From assembly GCA_964349885.1 (NCBI GenBank), contig CAYGIQ010000029.1, positions 1 to 22,213 of the forward strand: DNA of 22,213 nucleotides, read 5' to 3'. Numbering within the stretch: the stretch's first letter is position 1; each line of letters begins with the position of its first letter. This document shows, one piece after another, positions 6,872-14,557 of the stretch. This DNA comes from UBA1413 sp964349885. Lineage in GTDB: Bacteria > Bacteroidota > Bacteroidia > Bacteroidales > Prolixibacteraceae. The position numbers and the translations under genes are program-made. The notes beneath the pieces are model-generated. The model was not told the DNA's origin, did no database searches, and saw only the letters and a program-made list of their open reading frames with translations.

Positions 6872-9589
6872 TCAGAATTTAAAATTGTAGGTTAACGATG
6901 GCACTGGAATGCCAATGACCGAAAGCTTGAAGAGGGAGTATCCCCTGTAGCTGTTTTCGGCCGACGGTACCGATTTACGGTAATAGACCGAATAGGGGTT
7001 GTGACGTCCGTAAAGATTGTAGACAGAGAGCGTCCAACTGCCTTTCCACATCCGTTTTTTACGCAGGTTTTCGTCGAACGTCAGCGCTACATCCATTCTA
7101 TGATAGGCGGGCATACGGTATTTGTTGCGTTCTGAATAGAAGATGAGGGTTTCCCCTGCATAGCTGTATTGTCGCTCGGGAAGGGTCACTGGTCGGCCCG
7201 ACATGTACGTAAAGTTGCCAGTAAAACGCCACCGACGGCTGATGTTGTAGGTGGCAACCGCCGATAAATCGTGTGGGCGGTCGTATTGCGAAGGATACCA
7301 TCCTCCATCCCAAAGCTGCTCCTCTGGCCATTCGCTCAAGGTACGACGCATGGTTCGGGAGAGGGTATAATTCATCCAACCGGTGAGTCTTCCCAGACTT
7401 TTTCTGGCTTGAAATTCGGCGCCCACCGCATAGCCATCGGCCGGAACAATACTCGATTCAATGCGCGGGTTCATAAGCAACTCTGCACCGTTCTTGTATT
7501 CCAGTAAATTCTGTAGCCGCTTGTAGTATACCTCTACGCCCAGTTCTACCAGATTGTTGAGGGTGCGGTGCTCAAAGCCAAGCGCTGCTTGATCGCTGAT
7601 GAGGGGCGCAATGTGGTGGTCGCTGATTTTCCAGGTTTCGGCTGGCGAAATTACGGCACTGTTGCTGATTTGAAAAAGATATTGACTTACCCGTTGAAAG
7701 TTGAGCTTCCAGGTGTGCCCCGATGGCGTCTCATAGCGTACCATAAGCCGGGGTTCAGGCGTAAGATAAGATTTGCTGAGCTCCCTGGGGCCGAATAACA
7801 GTGAATCAACCACCGTTTGAGCCGACTTTGGGCGATTCTCGTCGTAAAGGTAAACAACGGGTGTTCCCAAAACGGCAAAACCACTTAGCCTGAAGCCTGC
7901 CGACACCGATATGGCGGGTGTGATTTCATATTCATCGCTCAGGTAACCGGCCCATTCAATGGCCTGCTCCTGTTGCAATAGTCTAGACAAAATGAGCGTG
8001 GTGTCTGAAACACCCGAAACCTCACCCGGTCTGATGCTATAATAGACTGCATTAAATCCACCTTCTAGCGTATGACTGGGAAGGGGTCTGTAGCGCATAT
8101 TGTAGCGGGTTGATGCATATTGCAGCTCATTGTTGAGGTAATACGCCTCTTCGTCTTTGCCATTGGCCAAGTCGGTAAGCTGGTAACTATAATGGCTGTA
8201 TGAGAGATTCCCCTCGCCGGTTAGCTTCGAAGAAAAACTGTTTCGGGACTGCAGGTTTACCAGCTGGCTGCTGTATTCCGTTATGGTCTGGGCACTGGTG
8301 CTAAAGGCATCGTGGCTCAGATAGGCCATACCGCTGATGCGGTTACGGGCATTGAATTTGTATGTCAGTTTTCCTGCCAAATCGTAAAAACTTGCCACAC
8401 TCTGCGAAATGTCGGAATTGGGCACCCTGCTAAGAATCCAATCTGTGTAACTGCTGCGACCTCCTGCAGTTAGTAGAAGTTTTTTATCCTTTGTAAGCGG
8501 TCCGTTGGCAGCAAGCCTCGAATTGATAATACCCAACCCTCCGGTAAGCTCCAGTCGGTCTTCATTTCCATCGCGCAAATCAACTTCCATAACCGATGAA
8601 ACCCGCTCTCCATAACGTGCAGGCATTCCTCCCTTGAACAATCTGAAATTGTCGACCAGATCGGGATTGATCAGCGACAGAAACCCAAAAAGGTGCGATG
8701 CATTGAATATGGGACTGCCGTTCAGAAGCAGTAAGTTTTGATCGGTGTTGCCTCCTCTTACATTGAACCCCGACGACAGTTCACTTACCGTTTGCACTCC
8801 GGGTTGCATACTTAGACCGCGAACTATATCAACCTCCCCCATCAGGGCAGGCAGGTTCTTCATTACCTTGGTCTCCATGCGCACCATGCTCATCTGACCC
8901 CTTGGAAGGTCGGCTGCTTCACCTCTTACCGTTACCTCCCCAATAGAGAGGCTCTCTTCAAAAAGCTCGAACTCTGCATAACCCCCTTCAATAAGTCTTA
9001 CTCTTTGCAAGGTGGGTTGAAAACCCATAAATGAAATCTGTAGTGTTTGGTCGCCAGTTTCCAGCTCAATGGAAAACTTTCCGGTGGCATCGGTCGAAAA
9101 CCCACGTCGGTTGCTGCTGCTCATTAGCACAGCGCCGGGCAGTGGGTCGCCACTTTTCCCGTCGACCACTCTCCCCTCAAGAAGGGCTGTGCGGTAACGT
9201 CCCTGGTTAAGGGGGTTGCCAATAACGAGCAGTTGAAGTTCATCAACATAGCGACGCCGGTCGGCCTCCTGAAGGGGAAGTATAACGATGGCATCGTCCT
9301 GAAATATTCTCCATGTGAAGTTGGATCCCTGTAGCAAAGTGTTAAACACCTGAATCAGCGGCGTCTCTTCAAAATCACGGCGCACTGTAAGGGTGTCGAT
9401 CCATTGAGGCTGATAATAAATCCGAATGCCCTGTTCTCGTTCAACTTGCTGGAGCAACTGAGAAATGGGCTGATTGCGCAACCTGGCCGTAATTCTGCGG
9501 TCGTTGAGATCCTGACTGCTTACAGTAAAAGCTAGCAGCAGCATGATTCCTGAAAGCCAGTATTTAATATCTTCGGACTTGAATTTCAA
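6872..9589 (-). CDS. TonB-dependent receptor with STN and carboxypeptidase-regulatory-like domains
   Basis: A 905-residue outer-membrane receptor, presumed to import a ligand using TonB/ExbBD energy. Order of parts: signal peptide ending near SSQ (about residue 26); STN domain about 34-104 (ITARLRNQPISQLLQQVEREQG and TLLQGSNFTWRI); carboxypeptidase-regulatory-like beta-sandwich about 137-215 (LEGRVVDGKSGDPLPGAVL, DATGKFSI); plug about 229-340 (GFNVRGGNTDQNLLLLNG, FGFLSLINPDLVDNFRLFKGG, ARYGERVSSVMEVDLRDG); then the barrel to the terminal Phe. STN domains in FecA-type receptors signal to an inner-membrane FecR anti-sigma factor, but no FecR-like gene lies next to it here. The start is a TTG at 9589. 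The frame has no ATG or GTG upstream before a stop at about 9661, and the next ATG (9544) would leave a signal peptide without a basic n-region. It heads the minus-strand envelope operon. Confidence 0.92.
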   Translation of the reverse strand: MKFKSEDIKYWLSGIMLLLAFTVSSQDLNDRRITARLRNQPISQLLQQVEREQGIRIYYQPQWIDTLTVRRDFEETPLIQVFNTLLQGSNFTWRIFQDDAIVILPLQEADRRRYVDELQLLVIGNPLNQGRYRTALLEGRVVDGKSGDPLPGAVLMSSSNRRGFSTDATGKFSIELETGDQTLQISFMGFQPTLQRVRLIEGGYAEFELFEESLSIGEVTVRGEAADLPRGQMSMVRMETKVMKNLPALMGEVDIVRGLSMQPGVQTVSELSSGFNVRGGNTDQNLLLLNGSPIFNASHLFGFLSLINPDLVDNFRLFKGGMPARYGERVSSVMEVDLRDGNEDRLELTGGLGIINSRLAANGPLTKDKKLLLTAGGRSSYTDWILSRVPNSDISQSVASFYDLAGKLTYKFNARNRISGMAYLSHDAFSTSAQTITEYSSQLVNLQSRNSFSSKLTGEGNLSYSHYSYQLTDLANGKDEEAYYLNNELQYASTRYNMRYRPLPSHTLEGGFNAVYYSIRPGEVSGVSDTTLILSRLLQQEQAIEWAGYLSDEYEITPAISVSAGFRLSGFAVLGTPVVYLYDENRPKSAQTVVDSLLFGPRELSKSYLTPEPRLMVRYETPSGHTWKLNFQRVSQYLFQISNSAVISPAETWKISDHHIAPLISDQAALGFEHRTLNNLVELGVEVYYKRLQNLLEYKNGAELLMNPRIESSIVPADGYAVGAEFQARKSLGRLTGWMNYTLSRTMRRTLSEWPEEQLWDGGWYPSQYDRPHDLSAVATYNISRRWRFTGNFTYMSGRPVTLPERQYSYAGETLIFYSERNKYRMPAYHRMDVALTFDENLRKKRMWKGSWTLSVYNLYGRHNPYSVYYRKSVPSAENSYRGYSLFKLSVIGIPVPSLTYNFKF

Positions 9590-9884
9590 AACAAAAACAC
9601 CACCTTGTATGGTGGCTTGGCCGGCTAAGGTAAGGCAATTAATTGGGAAAAAACAGAATCATATATTCAAAAATCCCAAAAATTTCATGATCCTTCTTAT
9701 ATCTATAATTCATCGCTGAAACATGAGTTTCTCCCTTATGGAGGATTCACCCAATGGCGCAAGCTATGCTTCGAATGGCGTGTTTGTTTTTTTTGACCAT
9801 AACATGGGTCTGGCTTAGGCGCTTTAAGTTCCCTGTATGGATATTATGCTTATTTTTCAAACCTCATTTTAAAACACTGTTCTT
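9590..9884. other. Divergent intergenic region between receptor operon and M14 peptidase
   Basis: This AT-rich stretch of 295 bases must hold the start signals for both divergent transcripts. On the minus strand, TACCTTAG (9625-9632) is one base from the Bacteroidota -7 consensus TAnnTTTG and would give a leader of about 30 bases, but no convincing TTG lies at the expected upstream distance. On the plus strand, TATTTTTC (9851-9858) is likewise one base off and also lacks a -33 partner. Both are weak. A 31-codon plus-strand frame (9723-9818) has no supporting features. No riboswitch, repeat array or RNA gene was recognised. Confidence 0.5.
9599..9616 (-). promoter_or_regulatory. Possible hairpin in the receptor leader
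   Basis: On the minus strand the leader contains CCACC-ATACAA-GGTGG, a five-pair GC-rich stem with a six-base loop, plus one possible G-U closing pair. It ends 9 bases before the TTG start of the TonB receptor, so if formed in the mRNA it would sit over the ribosome-entry region. No T-run follows, so it is not a standard terminator. The arms are short enough to arise by chance. Confidence 0.3.
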
Positions 9885-12437
9885 ATGCGAAAAATAGCGC
9901 TCTTCCTTGTCGTAATGTTGGTTGCGTTGCGGCTTTCGGCATCGATGCATTTGCTACTGCCCAACAATGTAACCTACAATCCAGCCATTCCATCACCTGA
10001 ACAATATTTTGGGTTTTTGCCGGGCGACAGGCATCTTTCGCACGACCAGATTATAGCTTATGCCTATGATGTTGCAAAGCTTTCGGACCGAGCCATAGTT
10101 GAAGAATACGCCCGTTCTCACGAAAATCGTCCATTGGTCCATGTGGTCTTTACCGCTCCACGAAACCAATCATCGCTAACTGAACTTAAGCAAAAACATT
10201 TGGAATTCAGCAAGCCCGGAAGCAGGCTGTCGCCATCAGAAGTGCCATTGGTGGTGTTGCTGGGGTATGGGGTGCACGGAAATGAGTCGAGTGCCTCCAA
10301 TGCTGCGGTAGTAACCATATACTATTTGGCAGCTGCTCAGGGTTCGGCCATCGACGAAATGCTCGAAAATACCATTGTACTGGTAGACCCCAACATGAAC
10401 CCCGACGGATTTTCGCGGCACAGTACCTGGGTTAATATGCACCAAGGTTTAACCGATGTGTCTGATCCCAATGCCCGGGGTTTTGCGGAAGCATGGCCCG
10501 GAGGAAGGGGCAATCATTATTGGTTCGATCTTAACCGCGACTATCTTTTTGTGGTGCACCCCGAAAGCAGGGGTCGCATTGAGAAGTTTCAGGAATGGAA
10601 ACCCAACGTGGTAACCGACCACCATGAAATGGGTGCTTCCAGTACATTCTTCTTTCAGCCAGGAATTCCCACCCGAAACAATCCACTCGTGCCGGATTAC
10701 AACTACGAGTTAACCAACAAAATTGCCAACTTTCACCGTGCTGCCTTCGATGCCAGAGGGGAGTTATACTATGCCGAAGAGAGTTTCGACGACTACTATG
10801 TGGGCAAGGGATCCTCTTATCCCGATATCAATGGAAGTATCGGAATTCTTTTCGAACAGGCTGGTTATCGGGGCAAAGTGCGTGAGACACCTCTGGGAGA
10901 AAAAACCCTGTTTCACGGAATTAGGAACCAACTCGAGGTTACATGGTCATCGCTTGCGGCCGCTGTCTCCTTGCGTGATGAGTTGCTGATAAGTCAGCGC
11001 CGGTTTTTTTCTGAGGCACTCACTCTGGCCGCTTCCGACCCGGTAAAGGGCTATTTGGTGGGACTGAATAACGATTTGTACCGCCTCAATAGTTTTATAG
11101 ATGTTCTAAGGGTTCACGAGATAGAGGTACGTGGACTTACTGAGCCTGTTACCCGTCAGGGTGTGACCTACCGTCCGGGGTCTGCCGTTGTGGTGCCCAT
11201 GGATCAACCTCAGTACCGGCTTATCAAAAGCTTGTTCGAAACAGTTCAGCTGTTTACCGACAGTTCCTTTTACGATGTGTCGACCTGGACGCTTCCCCTC
11301 GGACTTGATCTGCACTACAATCCCATCACCAATTCGAGGGATATGCGTTCGCTATCGGGTGCCCTAGTCTCCTCACTCCCTTCAATGGATGTGGGAATAC
11401 AGGGATCTGCCTCGAGCTATGCCTGGGTGATGCATTGGGACCAATACCAGGCACCCGCTGTTTTGTGGGAGCTGCACAAACATGATTTGCTGATGCTGGC
11501 TGCTACAAAACCTTTCGAAAGTATGACGAATGGCCTAAAGGTTGATTTTGGATATGGTTCGGTGGTTATACCAGTCGCCTATCAGCGCGAAATGGATGCC
11601 GCAGAGCTTGCTAAGAAACTTGATGCCATTGGTAAAAAGTGGGGTACAACTTTTTATGGAGTCGAAAGTGGACACATCCTTTCAGGATCTGATCTGGGAA
11701 GCGGCAACTATTCTCCACTCAAAAAACCCCGGATTCTTATGGTGGCAGGTGAGTCGGTGAGCAGTCGCGAAGCCGGCGAGTTATGGCATCTTTTCGACCA
11801 ACGGTATCAGATTCCGGTTACCATGACCGATATTGCCAACCTTGGGCGGATTGACCTTAACCGCTACACCACGCTGATATTGCCCGGCGGCGGACTTCAA
11901 CGCATTTCAGCGCAGGGCGCTCAACAAATCAAGCAATGGCTGGCAGCTGGCGGAACCATTCTTGGGATTGGCGACGCAGCAGTGTGGATCAATGCTCAGG
12001 AGATAGCATCCATTAAGTTCAAACGTGCAGTGAACGACACAGACACTACAGTCCAAAAGTATGCCGACAGGGCCATCAATGCCGCTGTCCACGCAATTGG
12101 CGGAGTCATTGTGAAGGCCGAGATGGACATTACGCATCCAATGGGTTATGGCTATACCAAAACCGATTTGCCGGTATTCAAAACGGGAACTCGGGTGACA
12201 GAAGTTCCTGAGGGCCGATTTGCTGCTCCGGTTCGTTTTGCCTCGCCAGCCTGGATGAGCGGATATCTTTCGCCCGAAAACCGCGACCGGATTAACGGTG
12301 CACCGCTGGTTACCATTCACCGGAATGGCAGTGGCCGGATTATCAATATATACGAGGGTCCCAATTTTAGAGGGATATGGATGGGGACCAACCGGCTCGT
12401 TGCCAATGCTATCTTTTTTGGTGACCTAATAAGATAG
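9885..12437 (+). CDS. Secreted M14-family zinc metallopeptidase
   Basis: An 850-residue protein with a signal peptide (MRKIALFLVVMLVALRLSAS). The N-terminal catalytic domain carries the M14 set: zinc ligands His131 and Glu134 in GVHGNES, Asn217-Arg218 in FDLNRDY (substrate carboxylate binding in the family), a third zinc ligand in VTDHHEMG (His246 or His247), and the probable general base Glu324 in GILFEQAG. All key residues are therefore present and activity is expected. Residues about 330-600 are a middle region of unknown fold. Residues about 612-700 (PRILMVAGES, TLILPGGGLQRIS, GGTILGIGDAA) look like a class I amidotransferase/DJ-1-type fold, but Gly-Asp replaces the nucleophilic Cys, so it is probably non-catalytic. 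Lengths near 850 are usual for Bacteroidota members. The enzyme likely trims peptides in the periplasm or outside the cell. It diverges from the receptor operon and meets the anti-sigma gene tail-to-tail with only two bases between the stops. Confidence 0.88.
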   Translation: MRKIALFLVVMLVALRLSASMHLLLPNNVTYNPAIPSPEQYFGFLPGDRHLSHDQIIAYAYDVAKLSDRAIVEEYARSHENRPLVHVVFTAPRNQSSLTELKQKHLEFSKPGSRLSPSEVPLVVLLGYGVHGNESSASNAAVVTIYYLAAAQGSAIDEMLENTIVLVDPNMNPDGFSRHSTWVNMHQGLTDVSDPNARGFAEAWPGGRGNHYWFDLNRDYLFVVHPESRGRIEKFQEWKPNVVTDHHEMGASSTFFFQPGIPTRNNPLVPDYNYELTNKIANFHRAAFDARGELYYAEESFDDYYVGKGSSYPDINGSIGILFEQAGYRGKVRETPLGEKTLFHGIRNQLEVTWSSLAAAVSLRDELLISQRRFFSEALTLAASDPVKGYLVGLNNDLYRLNSFIDVLRVHEIEVRGLTEPVTRQGVTYRPGSAVVVPMDQPQYRLIKSLFETVQLFTDSSFYDVSTWTLPLGLDLHYNPITNSRDMRSLSGALVSSLPSMDVGIQGSASSYAWVMHWDQYQAPAVLWELHKHDLLMLAATKPFESMTNGLKVDFGYGSVVIPVAYQREMDAAELAKKLDAIGKKWGTTFYGVESGHILSGSDLGSGNYSPLKKPRILMVAGESVSSREAGELWHLFDQRYQIPVTMTDIANLGRIDLNRYTTLILPGGGLQRISAQGAQQIKQWLAAGGTILGIGDAAVWINAQEIASIKFKRAVNDTDTTVQKYADRAINAAVHAIGGVIVKAEMDITHPMGYGYTKTDLPVFKTGTRVTEVPEGRFAAPVRFASPAWMSGYLSPENRDRINGAPLVTIHRNGSGRIINIYEGPNFRGIWMGTNRLVANAIFFGDLIR

Positions 12438-12439
12438 GT

Positions 12440-13795
12440 TTATTTCCAATCTAAAGATGAGAAGCTATAGGTAATACCAGTGTATATCCCGGCTGCCCAG
12501 GGGCGGTAATTTACCTCGCTGCTGCGGTTGATGGAGTTGAAATAGTAGTTTAGCCTTGGCTCCACCGAAAGCGAAAGATGCCTACCCAAGGGATATATGA
12601 CGGCGGTTCCGGCTGTAGCCGAAAAGTTTAGCATCCCAATGTCTTTGGTATTTCCCACTCGGGTTTTGCCTGCCGATTGGCTGATGTAGGCATTGTTGCC
12701 CACAATCAGGTTCGCATTTACTCCACCCGTAAGCTCTACATGAAAATCGGACTGAATGAGCAGGTAGCGGGCATGAAACGGTATTTCCACTACATCGAAC
12801 ACCTGTATCAGTTCGGAATAGGCAATCAATGCGACCGATGCACCTGCAAAGTCGTTGGTCCATATAAATTCGCTCCCTACAGGTTGTTGGTTGAGTACAA
12901 TGGTTCCGGCAATACTGTTAACTGCAGTTTCGCCCGGCGATAGCTGCAGCGGTGAAACATCAGAGGCTTCGGTGCGGTTTTCGCTTTTCCCATCAAAAAG
13001 TGCCGAGGCCAGATAACTGCCTCCACCACCCTGCTGCTCGTTAATTCTCGAATAATGAATGCCACTGCCTAAGCTCCAGCGCGACCGGATTTGATATTGA
13101 ACATCGATGCCTCCACCCATCGATGGCTGTGGTTCGCTGTTGCCCGGAGCCAATGTGCGGGCATAACCTGTGGCATACGCACTGTTTTGTCCGGATACTC
13201 CGGGCATCAGAAACATTCCAAGTTTCCACGCCTGGCGTTTATGTGGTAATACGGAGGCCAATGGTTGGAGTTCCTCTGCCAATACTACCCCTTCCATTGG
13301 GGTTAAGGATTTCTGGGGAGTTTGCATCGCAGAGGCCAATACTGTAAATTCATTTTGCAAAAAGGCCAACGATTCTATTTTGGGAAGCGGTGCCATGGCA
13401 ACCCTTGTCGGGGAAGCTGATGCCACAGGCTTATTAGATGCAGTAATTGTTTCAACTTGGTAGGATTTTGGATACAATTCAGGGGTAGCGCTCTGCAGAT
13501 CGTTGGTGGCAATTAAAGACTGAGGTGGTTCAGGGGTGGGAGCAGCCGCAGCGGGTAAATGCTCGGAGAGGGAATCAACCGGTAGTTCTTTGGTCTGCCA
13601 CCATAGAGGCACCGATACCATTGCCAAAAGGATGACTGCCGCTGCAGCGAGCTGAAGATAGCGTCGGCGACGAAGCTTCCGCTTTTCGGCCATGCGGGCG
13701 GCAATGCCCTGCCAAACCTTGTCGGGGGGAACAGGTGCAAAACCGGCAAAGATATCGCGCAGTTGCTGATCGTGTATTTCCTCTTTTCTTTGCAT
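12440..13795 (-). CDS. Dual-membrane-type anti-sigma factor with outer-membrane barrel tail
   Basis: A 451-residue protein with three parts. Residues 1-45 are a cytoplasmic, charged head ending in KRKLRRRRY (positive-inside), with the VPPDKVWQGIAARM motif shared by putative anti-sigma heads in this phylum. Residues 46-67 are one hydrophobic helix (LQLAAAAVILLAMVSVPLWW). Residues about 68-188 are a Pro/Ala/Ser/Thr-rich linker long enough to reach across the periplasm. Residues about 189-451 are repeated amphipathic strands (WKLGMFLMPGVSG, GGGIDVQYQIRSRWSLGSGIHYS, LSLSVEPRLNYYF, GIYTGITYSF) typical of an outer-membrane barrel. It starts 2 bases after the stop of the ECF sigma gene. This matches the dual-membrane-spanning anti-sigma (Dma) proteins known from Bacteroides thetaiotaomicron, which hold their sigma factor at the inner membrane. 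Anti-sigma function is inferred from architecture and operon. A plain 'outer membrane beta-barrel protein' label is the alternative. Confidence 0.75.
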   Translation of the reverse strand: MQRKEEIHDQQLRDIFAGFAPVPPDKVWQGIAARMAEKRKLRRRRYLQLAAAAVILLAMVSVPLWWQTKELPVDSLSEHLPAAAAPTPEPPQSLIATNDLQSATPELYPKSYQVETITASNKPVASASPTRVAMAPLPKIESLAFLQNEFTVLASAMQTPQKSLTPMEGVVLAEELQPLASVLPHKRQAWKLGMFLMPGVSGQNSAYATGYARTLAPGNSEPQPSMGGGIDVQYQIRSRWSLGSGIHYSRINEQQGGGGSYLASALFDGKSENRTEASDVSPLQLSPGETAVNSIAGTIVLNQQPVGSEFIWTNDFAGASVALIAYSELIQVFDVVEIPFHARYLLIQSDFHVELTGGVNANLIVGNNAYISQSAGKTRVGNTKDIGMLNFSATAGTAVIYPLGRHLSLSVEPRLNYYFNSINRSSEVNYRPWAAGIYTGITYSFSSLDWK

Positions 13796-13797
13796 GT

Positions 13798-14352
13798 TTA
13801 TATAGGTGGTTGGCTTTTCTTTTTTCCGTATAGGTTGGCGATCCTTCGCTGCAGAATTTCGCGTGCCCTCGAGAGATTCGATTTGGAGGTTCCTTCCGAG
13901 ATGCCAAGCGCGGTTCCAATTTCGCGATGACTATAGCCCTCAATGGCATAAAGGTTAAAAACCGACCGGTATTGCGGTGGAAGCTCCTGAATGATGCTCA
14001 ACAGGTCGGCAGCTGCAAGATTGGCAGGGTCGGTGTAACCATCATTTTCTGCTTCAAACGGTAGGTTTAGATCACGAACCAGTTGCATTCTGTTTTTTCG
14101 CAATGCACCCAAACAGGTGTTTACCATTATTCTTCGTATCCATCCTTCCAAAGAACCTTCGAACCGAAAGTCGCGAAGTCGTGCAAAAACCGTTATAAAA
14201 CCCTCTTGCAAAAAATCCTGAGCCTCGTCTGCATCGGCAGCATACCGCAAACAGACGCCATACATTTTTGACGCAAAGTGCTGATACAACACTTCCCGGG
14301 CCCGGTCATCCCCCGCACGGCAGGCATCGATTATCTCTCGGCTGTCTTCCAC
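13798..14352 (-). CDS. ECF-type RNA polymerase sigma factor
   Basis: A 184-residue group IV sigma factor from the GTG at 14352. Region 2 covers about residues 10-87 (CRAGDDRAREVLYQHF, then the core-binding/-10 part EAQDFLQEGFITVFARL and FRFEGSLEGWIRRIMVN). Region 4 covers about 116-172, with ELPPQYRSVFNLYAIEGYSHREIG and the helix-turn-helix GISEGTSKSNLSRAREIL. There is no region 3. The frame stays open upstream to a TTG at 14376 (192 residues), but that TTG is part of a perfect -7 promoter box, so a transcript from that promoter could not contain it. The GTG is therefore preferred, leaving a leader of roughly 15 bases. The gene is followed after 2 bases by the transmembrane anti-sigma-like protein, the usual sigma/anti-sigma pairing. 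Target promoters are unknown. Confidence 0.9.
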   Translation of the reverse strand: MEDSREIIDACRAGDDRAREVLYQHFASKMYGVCLRYAADADEAQDFLQEGFITVFARLRDFRFEGSLEGWIRRIMVNTCLGALRKNRMQLVRDLNLPFEAENDGYTDPANLAAADLLSIIQELPPQYRSVFNLYAIEGYSHREIGTALGISEGTSKSNLSRAREILQRRIANLYGKKKSQPPI

Positions 14353-14373
14353 GTAGCTGTAAATCTGCTTCCT

Positions 14374-14405
14374 CAAAAATAGGGATATTTACCGGCTTCA
14401 GTCAA
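14374..14405 (-). promoter_or_regulatory. Bacteroidota-type promoter of the sigma/anti-sigma operon
   Basis: On the minus strand, TTG (14405-14403), 21 bases, then TATTTTTG (14381-14374). This is a full match to the -7 consensus TAnnTTTG of Bacteroidota primary-sigma promoters, with a -33 TTG at an accepted spacing. Transcription would start near 14368, upstream of the GTG at 14352 but downstream of the TTG at 14376, which decides the start choice for the sigma gene. It looks like a housekeeping promoter rather than an autoregulated ECF one. Confidence 0.6.
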
Positions 14406-14557
14406 GCATCGATTCCCTCACTTTTCATTGTATTTGCAAGATGCATTATATGCTGCTGGGGTTGCGCCTAAAAAAAAAATCTTCTACTGCGCAACCTGTG
14501 GCATCGATTTTGCGTCTTACCTACATCAATCAATCACCAACATATCACGCAAATCTC

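Noticed and set aside
9723..9818. A 31-codon plus-strand frame in the divergent intergenic region
   Set aside because: No Shine-Dalgarno, membrane segment or known small-protein pattern, and its length is expected by chance.
9851..9858. TATTTTTC as a -7 box for the M14 peptidase
   Set aside because: The final G is missing and there is no -33 element; too weak to call.
14429..14436. TGTATTTG as a promoter -7 box for the serpin
   Set aside because: It has one mismatch at an important position and no TTG at the proper distance upstream.
14441..14557. N-terminal extension of the serpin frame by 39 residues
   Set aside because: It would place a clear lipoprotein signal peptide internally; the ATG at 14558 is the natural start.
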